From NCBI GenBank assembly GCA_965153455.1, contig OZ234502.1, positions 2,025,267 to 2,089,266 of the forward strand: a stretch of 64,000 bases of DNA. Reading direction: 5' to 3'. The notes beneath the pieces are model-generated. The model worked only from the letters and a program-made list of their open reading frames with translations. It was not told where the DNA came from and ran no database searches. Both the position numbers and the translations under genes were made by a program. Shown here in pieces: positions 1 to 11,563 of this stretch (positions are counted from its first letter, which is position 1; the number at the start of each line of letters is the position of its first letter). Source of the DNA: Sphagnum compactum (Eukaryota > Bryophyta > Sphagnopsida > Sphagnales).

Positions 1-425
1 GCAAGCCATGTTGTGGCACCATAAAATTTGAGCTGAATTATAATGCAGCCTATGTTAACTTTACTACTTCCTAATAATTTGTCTTTGGCACAAGCATCAT
101 TCTTGGCAGATATAAGATGCTAGAGCATGAGGGCAACTTCAACTCATGTTTGTCAAAAATAAAATAAAATAAATTGGAAATTTCATGTCAAAAAAAATAG
201 AAGTCAAGATGAAAACCATATACATTCAAAAAATAGGGGATCAAATTAGTTTTCTCACCTAAATTGGTTCTCAATGAATTTTCACCTCAAGTTTTGGATC
301 TGCTTTACTTGCACCTTCACTATGGACTGTGGCTCATATTCTTCATTGAATCAAGGCTCGTTGAGTTAAAATCTTGCAAAGTTTTCTGAACTGATACCCA
401 GCTTACAATACTCAATTTTGCTCAT

Positions 426-720
426 TAAAGATCTTGCAAATTGTTTTGAATTGATACCCAGCTCCATGAAACGGTAGGCAACTATGCTCCACTCACTTTA
501 CAAGTACAGTCAAACTGGGGACGAAACAAGGATTGGAGGGTCAAACTAGGGACCCAAAGACAGGGTGACTTTACACATAACTCTATTAATAATGATAAAG
601 ATCTTGCAAATCTTCTATTTTGATACTCAGCTTCACAAATGGTACCCAATTACGCTCAGTCACTTTGCAGGTACAGTCGAACTGGAAATGAAAGAGGGAT
701 TAGAGGGTCAAACTAGGGGA
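426..720 (+). repeat. Tandem duplication, period about 170 bp
   Basis: Two diverged copies, about 426-555 and 596-720. Each begins with AAAGATCTTGCAAA, continues through a GATAC(C/T)CAGCT block and ends in GAGGGTCAAACTAGG. Offset of the first motif is 170 bases. Confidence 0.75.
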
Positions 721-930
721 CCAAAGGCACGATGAGTTCATAGATAACTCTATTACTAATGCATGCCATGTAATAAGACACGAACTAGGGGACCAAAGAC
801 ACGATGACTTCGTAGACACTCTATTTGATAATGCGTGCCATGTAATAAGACACGAACTAGGGGACCAAAGACAGGGCGACTCCATAGATAACTGTATTAC
901 TATTGCGTGTCATGTAGTAAGACATGAACT
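700..930 (+). repeat. Tandem repeat, units of about 75-80 bp, three copies
   Basis: Three imperfect units carry AACTAGGGGACCAAAG, then a GATGA or GCGACT block, then TGCGTGCCATGTAATAAGACA. They continue from the 170-bp duplication to the left, whose GGGTCAAACTAGG block is the same element. A related piece lies at about 54160-54260, so this belongs to a dispersed family. Confidence 0.75.
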
Positions 931-1082
931 CAAGAGTCAACTTTGATGTTAGGTAGCCAATTTTTGGCGTGGACACTGTCATGTTTTGCCCGGACTGACT
1001 TTGCACCAGGTGTGGCCATGTGCCGTTGTTCTGTTGTTCTTAATTGTGCGCTTATGAACACTGTTTTGCCACCGACTTTCTG

Positions 1083-1820
1083 CTACCATATGGGCCAGAT
1101 TGAACGAACACCCACCAGCACCATCTCATCCACTGGATGCCCGTTATGACTCAATTCTTGTGGATGAACCTCCTCAACTGAGTTAATATATTGGGTTTCA
1201 CCTTTGTAACCCTTTCTGTAAGTAGAAGGTCGTATATATATATATATACAGGTTCGTAATAGGTGATCATTCGGTAAGAGCATCTCCACCCCACACTGGC
1301 AAACACCCCTTTTCATTAAATCTTGCAGCAGGGTAGTGCAAATCCTGGTGCTTCCCGGTATTGATGGTGCGGTGGTCAATTTAATCCCTCTACAAAGCTT
1401 TTTTTGTACTAGGGATTTGGACAGTGACTACTATTACTCGTTCAGATGTAAAAGCATAAATGGTCTTTGAGTGTTTAAAGGGACTTTTATGACGTTTGTG
1501 GGTTTCTGAAAATAATCTAGTTTCAGTTCCAGATTCAAAACCCGTTCCAAATCCAGACCCAAATAAGGTTTGGGTTTCACTAACTAGAACCAGAACTGGC
1601 AGTTCTAGCCCGTCAAATTGGGTGACAAACCAACACTGGTTAGTGCATACATGTATGTAAGGGCTGTGTGTTTGCTTTGGTAGTGAAAAAAAACAGCAAC
1701 TGAGGTAACCAACATGGTTAGGCACAGAACTGGAAGCCAACAGAAAACTGTTTCCCGACCACTTATCATCCATCCTTGATGATGGTGCGCTGGTGGGCGT
1801 GTCGGTTCACTCTGGGCGGG
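1083..1820. repeat. Dispersed repeat, copy 1 (copy 2 near 9330-9650)
   Basis: Shared blocks in the same order and orientation include TTATGACTCA with GTGGATGAACC, an AACTGAGTT block, and further on AACTGGAA(G/T)CCAA followed by TGTTTCC and CATCCATCC, ending in GTGCTGGTGG-like sequence. Copy 1 is longer than copy 2, so at least one has an insertion or deletion. The class is unknown; a non-coding transposon or solo LTR would fit. Confidence 0.6.
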
Positions 1821-2337
1821 CGGCCATGTGGTGCCGCTGTTCTTACTTGTGCGGTTATGGGTAATTCGTGCGGTTATGGGCTTGGATACTCTGGACACCT
1901 CAGAGGTTGAAGAAATTTCTAGATTCCCGCTGCTGTGGTTCGCTACTGCACGCTATTGCAGCGAGAGCCTTCCTTGTGGACGCTCTCGCACGCATTGGGC
2001 TTTTGTGCAATCTTTGCTGCTGCATTTCCTTAGTTTCTGCTCATTTGCAGCATTTACCCGATCGGATCCGTGCTCTAGATGTGTGCACGTTGTGTCATTT
2101 GGTGCACTTTTTGGTGTAGGTTTCTTGCTTGCATTTCCCCCGGGGTTTCTGTCTGTCGAAAGTGTTTTTCGCTTTTGGATCGGATGTTTGGAAAATAAGA
2201 AAACGTGTGAGAGAAGGTGAACTGTAATGTTCTTTGCAGGCTGATGAGTGTTGCTTGGATCATTACTTGTGTGTTTTTTGGTTGAGTTTTGAAGAGGATG
2301 TTGTGAGAATTTTGGGGATTGTGAGGTTTTGGCGGTA

Positions 2338-5300
2338 ATGGCGTCGTATAGAAGGTCGGCGTCGTTCCAGCTTCTCACCATAGATAGCCCAGGCGATGGC
2401 GATGGCGATGTGCGGACGTCGGAGGCCAGCAAGGACATCATCGGAAAGTCAAAGAAGAAGAGGAGGATGCGGCGGAGCAAGAGCCGGAAGGCGCTTTCTG
2501 ATTCCCATATCGATCATGCTCTGGTGGACGACGAGAATTTGGCCGTCGTTGAGGAGAGCGACTTAGATCTGGCAGCGGCGACGCCGTCTGCTCGAATCTC
2601 TATCCCTTTGACTGAATCGGCGGTGCAAGATCTCATACAGGGAGGAGGACAAGGCCTGGCGGATTTGCACATGGACTCCGTTCCTCTTTCGGTGGAATCT
2701 GTAAGCACGGATCCATCGTCTCCTGCTGCTCCTGTTGCTTCCGAGAATGAAATGTCTGAGAAACAAATGCAGCTGGATCATGTAGGAGTTTTGAAGAAAG
2801 AAGTTCAGGCGGCTGCTGCAGGAAATCTTCTGTTGAACAACTCCCCTGCATCCGCACAGTTTGAGCAAACACTGCAGGGAGATTTGTCGCCGAGGTCTGC
2901 GCCCTCGACAGAGATGTTGAAAAGCTCTGCATCTGTTCCTCTCAGTTCTGTTTCGATCGTGTTTCCTGTCAGTAGGTCTGGTGGCATCCCCACGTCTGGA
3001 ACGACAACGTCCAGCTTGTCTGTTTCAAGTCACGCATCTTCAACAGAGCCTGAGAAGGATTCTGTGTCATCCAGCGAAGGTTTCGGTGGTGAGGAAGCAG
3101 GGCTAGGATTTTCAGCGGTAGTGCCTCCGGGCAACAATGAGGCACAATCAGATTCTCCAAGGGATCGTGTATTGAGAGAGGAAATGCAAACTGACAAAGG
3201 AGAGCAAGGGTCAGAAGGTCCAGGAATTCCATTAGGTTCTATTGTTGCGAGTACTACTACTGCAGGCTCTACAGCCTCATCCAAATCGCTTCTGGTCTGG
3301 CCCTTACCACTAAAGCAATTGGAACCTAATACAACAACAAATGGAAGCATCAGGGACCCTGTCTATGCAGCACAGAGATCCCCTCGCCCCATTGCAGAAC
3401 TGAGGCAGCGTTCAGTACTAGACAAGAATTCTGACATTAATAATGTACAGGAAAACGGAATAGAGGGAGGGGCCAGGGGAAGCTTGAGCAAAGTTATGTC
3501 TTTCAAGAAGCATCAAATGGAGACTGATCCAAGTTACCTAGGTCGTGTGGATGCTGTAGAAACTCCTGGGTACAGAACTCCAAATGCTGTAGAAACTCCT
3601 GGGTACAGAACTCCACCGCAAGCTCGACAGCCATTGTCAAGCTTTGAAACTCCACACTTGACAGACTGGGATCGTCTGATGACTGCTAATTCTGATTGTA
3701 AGCAAGATCCTGCCATTTTCATATGCTGGCATTGCACATACAGAGAGAAAAAGCTGAAAGAGGCAAGATATTGCACATCTATTGTCCTGGTGAAGGCCTA
3801 CTTTTGGGCAATGTAATCACACTCTCCTAAGCTTTGTAATCCTCCAATGGCTCTTCAACTTCAACATTTGGTGCCGGCAATAACTTCAGAACCCTAATTT
3901 TGTGCCTGACAAGTTTAGGGTTGATTCCTGTCACTTTCATGCTTAGTGTTTGTGTCTCAACTTGGAGTGTTGTGATGTTGTGTGATCAGATCCAAAAAGG
4001 GTTGATTTGTCACCCATGAGTTACCTCCGGGGGGAAATTCAGAGGGGCAGTGCAGTTGAGCATCACTCATCAGTTAACATGGAGCAGAAGCGAGATCGTG
4101 TTTACAATACTATGTTTCATGTGCCATGGAGGTGTGAGTTGGTGCGCAGTTTTTTTTCCCTCCCACTGGTGCTTGATTTGAAAACCATAGTTGAACTTGT
4201 TTTTCATCAATATCATATCTGCCTCTGGAGATTTTGTTTGTGTAATTAAGGAATTTGCCAAAAGAGCTTCTGAGGCAGCTATTGTGCTGGTAGACATTAT
4301 GTTTTGAAGTTACATTGTCTTGTTTGAGAAGATTCACCTTACGAGGTTTTATCAATTTCATGACTGCATTCTCTGTGGGAATTGCCTGCAGCTCATCGAT
4401 GTGGGATTCTTTGTGTGCCTAGACTCCTTTCTTTCCCTTTGCACAGTCATGCCAGCCAGGATTCTGATGTTTCTGTGGCAGCACCTTGTGCATTGGAGGT
4501 GAGTGGCACCTTCTGAAAGTGTTAAACAAACAATTTACAAGCAGCCTGCATTTCCACTAATTGAGAATCGGCTTTCAACTTCCATTTTCACTATGCAGGG
4601 CTGCGTCACAGGAAGTACTGCTCCTGTGAACCTAAATATAGAGTTTGTTGGAACTGGGTGTCTATGATGAAATTTATTTGGGTTCTTCAAATGTATCATG
4701 TGTCATCTTTCAATCTGGTGTGGTGGTTCCTGTTGTTTTGACCACAGGAAAGGATAAAAGGCTTTAGGTGTAGGTTGAGAAAACTCTGACAATGGTGGGG
4801 CAGGCAGTTTCAGAGACCATACGCGGCTGAGCTATCTGATTTCGGCTCCTTGATCATACTTGTGATGGGTGTTACGGTTCTACAGCAAGCTGGTAGGCCA
4901 CTGTTATTCTGCTGCATAGTTGAGGGATGTTTGTTTACTGCTTGAAGGATATGTTCAAAGTGCAGGGGGCGCCATTCACTACCCTTAGGCATAGATGCTT
5001 GCATGTCTCGTGGCAATCTAAAATTAAATTAAGCTTACCTTCACCAGACTGTTGCAGCTTGAATGAAGATGCTTATTGACTATTTGGATAAACCATGTCT
5101 CTTGAGTGCTAGCTGACATCATAACTGAGTATTCCCATTGCTTCAAGAAATGTGACAGAAACTGAGGATGGAGATTATTAGCTCAAATTTTTGAACACCT
5201 TATTGTCTATTTATCTACAACTGTCATTGGGGAGTCAATATGAAAACAACGACAATTTGTTTCCTTAGAGCAGAGTACAGGGGCATCATTCTGAATCCAA

Positions 5301-7591
5301 GTTGTTGCAATGCAGATATTAGCTTCATATATCACTATATTCGAGGTCAAGCTACAATCAAGCTTTATGTTGTCTATAATGTCCTGGAGGTATTGAGCTC
5401 TGTCCATATTACAAGTCTGGCACTAGATGCAAGTTGACAAGTAAAGGAAATCCAGATACTGAATTTGTGGTTGTTGGCAGTGTCCATTATAGGCCCCTCT
5501 CTGATGCTAGCTTCTGGCAACTGCTTTGGACTGGATGTAGTTTATGGATCTTGAGTAGTTTCTCTCTCCTAAGAGTTTCTCTAGTTATAAGTCCTCTGAT
5601 GGGAGCATTTTATGGATCTTATGACAGTGACTGATATTTCTCACTGGTGGAATTGTTTTTATGGTTTTTTATTTGCAGATCTTTGACAAGCTGTGCCAGT
5701 CATTTGGAGGAGATGTATTACAGGTGCTCCTCAATTCAGCTGTCACCGTTGGAGAATGCCCCTTAGACAAGCTGATCAAGGCTTGGCTGCTTTTTTGTCT
5801 GGACCAGAGTATTGCAATTTTTGCTTTCTATATCCTTGATTAGTGTTGGTAATGGTTTGAGGTGTGATGCTTATGTGCATATAGGACTGGTGTTGAGTTA
5901 TAAGGGCTGTGTCTGGGTGAACATGATCATTCTCATCTGCTTTCCAATGATGTGTTCATCCACTTTCAATTTGTTTACAGTGTTTTGGCTTGCTGACCTT
6001 GACATGCTGGTGTGCACTGATGCACTCACTTATAATTATGTCCCAAGCTATCACGATATCTGCAGCAATCAACTCACAGAATAACATGCTTCTCACACTT
6101 CTCATATCCAACAACTTTGCGGAAATAAAGAGTAATGTCTTCAAGCGGGTGGGCAAGGAGAATTTGCACAAAATGGCATATCATGGTACAATCCGATACA
6201 TTATTCTGAATGATGAGTAGTACTGATTCAAAAGGGCACACAGTTAAAAATACATGGTCTACTTGGATGAGTAGTGCAGTCAGAGGTCATAGTGCTTGTA
6301 GCTCACAATTTCACTGGATACTGTGACAAATTTGTAGTTGCCCCTTGTCCTCAAGTAGTTGTCACTTGTATCAATTGAGACTTCTTGTGTCATTTTGTAA
6401 CTCTCTCTTTGCAAAACCTGAATTTGGATAGTTGGGTGATGACATGTGTGCAGATACCGTGGAGCGCTTCCACATCATGACCTTCCTCTTGTTTGTTTTG
6501 GCTCAGAACATCCTCAATAATGAGGACTCCTGGATTTTCAGTTTTGCCTATGTATGTCTCATTGAACTGGTCTCTCCTGTCCCCTAAGAGAAGCGAGAGT
6601 AAGGTCTTGAAAGATTGAGAAATTGTTGGATTGCATTTATTTTGTAGTGTATGGTCTTTATCACATGAATCATCCCTTTGCTGTTTGTAGTTTACATATG
6701 ACACTGAGTGGTTTTAGACATAAGACAGCTGGGCAATGTTTCTTCTCAGAATGCTAGATCCTCAGGCCTTACTTGTGGGGAATTTGTTGGTGGACCTGAT
6801 GGCAGAATGCAGGTATGGTGTTGCTGTGTGAAGTTCTTGTGGATGTGATTAAGCACTCTTTCCTGGCCAAATTCAACGAGATAAAACCTGAGGCATACTC
6901 TGAGTTTCTTCAGGCACTTTGTAAGCAGGTGATGATGCTTCTCATTTGAGCTTTCTGGATTGAGTTCATTTGTATTGCGAACTGCATTGGTATCATGGAC
7001 GTTCGTGGTATGTCATGTACGGATTGTTGGTAATGCAGAGTTCCATTCTAATTTGGTCCTTTTCTGTGTAAAACATCTGAGCCAAAGTTTTGTCCAATTT
7101 GCTGCAGACAGTAAAAAGCCAATCACATGAAGTGCACAAGACACTGCAATTTGTGCCTCTTGCACCTGCCTGTGTGGTATACATCCTAAACTCTTGATTG
7201 AATTTTGAAACTGTGTTCCATATACACTGGAGCCAACTCGTTAGCACTTCATGCTCACAATGACTGCATTGTGCTTTGCAATGTGACTTTGGGGTGTCTC
7301 TCAGTTGTTGAAGATCTGTATTTATGGGCCTTTTACCCAGGTCTTTTTGTTTGTTAGTTCCAAGAAGTGTGATTTTGTGTACAGGTACTGAGGGTGTTAA
7401 TCCCCTTGTATGCAACATTCCTTCCGCAAGGACCTTTCTGGCGAAGATGGACAGGGATATTGTTGCTTGGGGGTGCCACATATATCATCCTTCTGGCATT
7501 GAAGATACTTGTTGGTCTAGGCTTGCAAATGCATGCAGTTTGGTATCTTAAGCGCTGTAAAGAGAAAGAAGACCATCCCCATGCAGATTAA
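2338..7591 (+). CDS. POD1: POD1/TAPT1-family multi-pass membrane protein
   Basis: Eleven exons: 2338-3697, 3990-4141, 4392-4498, 4804-4892, 5316-5389, 5679-5829, 6018-6185, 6454-6551, 6806-6928, 7108-7176, 7385-7591; predicted 865 residues. Exon 1 encodes about 453 mostly Ser/Pro/acidic residues, probably disordered, including two copies of VETPGYRTP. The rest matches the TAPT1 domain: RDRVYNT near the domain start, LIDVGFFVCLDSFLSL, IRGQATIKLYVVYNVLE, IFDKLCQSFGGDVLQ, SNNFAEIKSNVFKR, DVIKHSFLAKFNEIKPEAYS and a final hydrophobic block ending in a charged tail. In Arabidopsis the family member POD1 acts in the ER with calreticulin 3 and is needed for pollen-tube guidance; human TAPT1 is linked to axial patterning and cilia. 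The start is the first ATG of the long open frame (GGTAATGGCG). All introns look GT-AG except intron 6, which reads as AT-AC. The N-terminal extension is the least conserved part. Gene symbol is by family resemblance. Confidence 0.93.
5830..6017 (+). other. U12-type AT-AC intron (intron 6 of POD1/TAPT1)
   Basis: The intron begins ATATCCTT, the canonical minor-spliceosome donor, and ends in AC at 6016-6017. A branch-like ACCTTGAC lies at 5996-6003, with its adenosine at 6002, 15 bases before the intron end, which is in the range known for U12 introns. Joining at these sites gives an in-frame junction with the residues expected for the family (AFLMHSLIIMSQA). I found no GT-AG pair that keeps both flanking conserved blocks before the in-frame stop at 5841-5843. 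Confidence 0.88.
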
Positions 7592-9329
7592 TTAGATACA
7601 TGTGGATGTGGGTTCTCTTCAGGGTAGAGGGTCAAGAAGGTTCACACAACATGGTGGTCTCCCAGTTGGCAGCCAACAATGTTGACCAATTCAATTTTTC
7701 CTTGTACAGCTATTACTTAAGTTTAAACTGAGAGTAGGTCATTGAGAACCTAGCCCTTTTGATGCCTTGTGGAAGCACCACAAGGGCTTGGGTACACCTT
7801 GCAGGTTTTGCACCAGGTGCTCAATCTGTTTTGTCCTGTAGGAGACATTAGAGAAGTGGAGGTGCAGTGCATCTACTTGTTCAATTCATGATGGGCATGC
7901 ACAACTCATTAAAGGATTCAGGTGGTATTCTATCATCACCTTTTGTGACTGATGGCTTGTGTATCTGGACAAGGACCTGCTGTGACATCTTAGATTGTAT
8001 CAAAGTCTTCCTTGATAAGGCAGCATGGTTACTAACAATTGTGAAGAAGAAGAAAACATAACAATTATGTGCAGATGTCAGGTATTGAACAATGCCAGGG
8101 ATATGTAGGCAACAGTTTTGCCAGGGGTATCCTTGGTATTATATGCAGTACCTGAAGGTTGGTTCTATGGATCTCTTATCTGTTTTATTTTTTCTGTTGT
8201 CGTCATGTCCATAGGCAGTTTTGATGCATATTGAATCTTGGTTCTAGCACTCCATATCCAATCAGCAACAAGGCCATGGTTTGTGTATATTTGAGAGAAA
8301 TTTAACACTAGCAAGCTAGCATTGTGCTGGCTTGGTTGGTCATATACAAGATCCTGTATTATTGATGCAACTTTGTCATCTTAGATATCTTAACTTACAG
8401 AAGGGTTCCAAAACTTGGCTTTCAGAAAATCGTGAAGACAAGCTTTTCTCCGAATCAAGCCTGCCAAGAGGATATAATAGCATCAAGTTTTTTGTCATCT
8501 CCTCTACAGAGGTGTGTTCTTGACCTAAATTCTCTGTTGTTTTTATGCTATTCATGAAGGTTTCCTAGGTCAGTGAAGGGCTAAGATGTGTGATATGTCG
8601 GTCTAAAGGTTGCACTAGGTAATTGGGGTCTGAGTTCCTCTCAGGTTAATGATCACTCTTGAAGAGAACTAGAGCAAATTTGGTTGCACCATGTTTCAGC
8701 GGTGCAACTCAGAGTGCATTCTGGTTTTTCACAGGGAGATTTTCAATCCAGAATATAGCATATCCCCTGATGCTATTTATTCTTTTGAGGCGATTTGCAG
8801 TATATGACATTCGTTCAAAGAAATGTGAACATTTACTCTTCCAACAAAATCTGGTTAGGGAGTTTGATACTGTTCAAGGGATGAAATCTAGTTAGGAAGT
8901 TTGATACTGTTCCGAGGCAAACCAGATCAAGACAGTTCACTTTTTCAACTAAAGTGTCAGAATTATGAGTGCATCCTGCAACAGATTTCCAGTATTTCAG
9001 CAGCAAACACATGGAAGTGAGAATCTATAGGTCCAGCTAACGATTGCATGAGATATGAAAACTTAGGAGCACTACTTGACACAAAAGATGCATATATTTG
9101 TATCTTGTACATCATTTGGTAGGAAATTAAAAATTAGCATAGAAGTTCTGTCTAGTGATTGCTCTTGATGACACTAATAAGGTGTGATGGGTCCCAAACT
9201 AGAACTTGGTCTTTATCCATCTTTTTTGCTTGTGGGGTCATCACATTGCTGATTGAAAACCCATTGCTCATGGCCTTCAACATGCTCTTGGACAGAGGGA
9301 AGCAACAGCAACCAGTGCACCATGCGTTG

Positions 9330-9650
9330 GAAGTCTATTATGACTCAGTCGTGGATGAACCCAAACTGAGTTGATGTCAGGTTTCCTGTAAAGGATAGGT
9401 GGTCGTGGTAGGTAGGCTAATAGGTGGCTACTGGGTGAGTAGATGTATGTAGATATTTAATACATAGGTAAAGGGCTGATGGGTTGTTAGTAGGTAGGTG
9501 GTGAAAACAGAAAACTCAGTTAACCACTATTGTTAGCTAGGGGAACTGGAATCCAATGGAAAAGTGTTTCCTATTCACTCAGCATCCATCCCTCATGTTG
9601 TGCTGGTGGCTGTTAATTCACTCCAGCCCATGATCTTGTGCTAGGCGTTG
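9330..9650. repeat. Dispersed repeat, copy 2 (copy 1 at 1083-1820)
   Basis: Shows the same ordered blocks as copy 1: TATGACTCA, GTGGATGAACCC, AACTGAGTTGATG, then AACTGGAATCCAA, GTGTTTCC, CATCCATCC and GTGCTGGTGG. It is shorter, mainly between the second and third blocks. Confidence 0.6.
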
Positions 9651-11538
9651 GATTCCACAGAGTCTGTTCTAGTTTTTGTTGATTTGAAAAAGCTAATGTT
9701 CTACCCTTCACCCTCTGTAAGACGGGCCCAGCTAGCTCAAGCAGTGTGTCTGATCTTCAATTAACAACTTTGGTACAACTCAGTTCTGATCCTATGAGAA
9801 AACCTTGAATCTTCTCCCCCCTCAACTTGCATTGTAATCGTAGCTGTGGATGTCTATATTACCATGATGTGTATAACAGTAGGGAGAGGGATTTGGTCCA
9901 ACTTGAATTACATATCCTGAACTTTTGACACGAGAGAGGTTTATAGAGGAATGGGAATTGATCATGTGGTGATCCCAGAATACTTTGTAGTGGCCCTTTT
10001 TGGAGATAACAAAATGGCTTCTGGGGAGGCTGGCTCATCAAGAGCCTAGGATCATGAGAAGATGTATGGCAGCTTACTGGGATCATGTAGTAGTGGTGGT
10101 GGGATTGGCACTAAGCTGTGATCCTGCAAGAAGCTCAAGCAATGATGTACAAGGTCAGAGGTTCTAACATTATCTCATAAAGACAAGAAATCTCCATTCT
10201 CACAATTAAGAAAAGGCAATGCATTAACACTTCAGTAAGTCATAGAAATTTCCAGAGAAGAATAGACAGAATACCACAACAAGAACCGAACAAGGAAAAA
10301 ATAAACCAAAATAAACCAAAATAAACACTTGCAGTATTAACAACAGTGGCAGTCTCACACCTGTTAAGGACCATCAACATTAATATGTATGATAGTAACT
10401 TTGTATCACAACTTCCTCATTGACTTCATCAGCTCCCTCTGGTGAGTAAATTTCAGTGTAAACACCAACCTGTGTACTGATTTTCTGCTACAAATCCAGA
10501 AACAAAGGGAAGATGCAACCATGCTACTGGTGAGCAACAAACCAGAAGAGAAGGAGAAAATACAATACAAAAAAACACAGAGCAGAGGAGACTAAACGCA
10601 CAGAAGGAATTTGGGGGAAAAACAATGACCAACAGGCATTCTAACAGAGAAATTTCTGATCCTAATTCTATACTTTGGTCCAACCAATGAGTGTATCTGC
10701 AATAAACATTTCCTTCCAACCAGGTGATGTGCAAGGTTAGAAATTCAAGCACCAGTACTCCACTTCTAAAGTTTTGCCTCATGCATTTGTGTAGTTAACA
10801 GATGCATTTTTGGAATCTCTCATTTGTTGCCTTCATTCACTTGTAGATCTTCTTGCCCAGGTTGCTTGACCCAGATTCAAGATACTGCACGACCATCTAT
10901 TGAACGTCCAATCCAGAGCAGTTTGCCACATGACCGGGAAGCTTTTCTTGTACCTGAGAAATTCTGGATCATTCTATCTAATCCAGTTACTTTACCTGTT
11001 CCAGATCAACAACATAATTACGTACACTTCAACCATTCACCAGATAGAGAAACTATTGAAGAATATTGCTACCATCCCACCAATCTGTTCAACAGTGGTA
11101 TCTATCTTCCAACCAGTCTGAAACTCCTTGAAATCTGACTATATCAACAGTACTGGAGCTATCTCACTCCAAACTATTAATTCAGGTTTCTGCAATGCAA
11201 TATGATAACATCCTTCTCGACACTGCTCACTCTATCTTGGTGATGTAATGCCATGCCACAGAGTTCTTCCAGCAGCACAATCCATCAGTTGCCATCCATG
11301 CCTAAACTCATCAATGCTGTGTTGTTGAAACTCAAGGTTTTTAGTTGCGGGTGTGCTACTGACTTTTGTTGGCTGTCCCTGTCCATTCTAATTCATTATG
11401 CTTTAGGGAAACTAGAAAATCATTCTCATCAACTTCACAAGTTATATGCCAGCTTTCTTTGGAAAAACTGCAACAAACTCCAAATGCATGAGAAAACTAG
11501 AAAATGGATTCAGAACATAAGAACACAAGAATTCCTCA

Positions 11539-11563
11539 ACACACACACACACACACACACACA
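11539..11563 (+). repeat. (AC)n microsatellite
   Basis: About 12 perfect AC dinucleotides. Confidence 0.95.

Larger units (their letters stand above)
1..2337. other. Repeat-rich 5' flank of the POD1/TAPT1 gene
   Basis: No gene is supported here. The first 960 bases hold tandem duplications (listed separately). About 1083-1820 is one copy of a dispersed repeat that recurs near 9330-9650. A short (TA)n tract lies near 1233-1249. From about 1830 the base composition becomes more balanced and probably contains the promoter and 5' UTR of the gene starting at 2338. I see no convincing TATA box. Open frames here, including one of 130 codons on the plus strand, show no family resemblance. Confidence 0.6.

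Noticed and set aside
1828-2480. A 130-codon plus-strand frame and a 175-codon minus-strand frame before and across the POD1 start
   Set aside because: No family resemblance. The minus-strand one overlaps the real exon 1, and the plus-strand one is probably 5' UTR.
5661-5843. Reading exon 6 of POD1 straight on to the stop at 5841-5843
   Set aside because: That would end the protein in the middle of the conserved domain; the AT-AC intron restores the family sequence.
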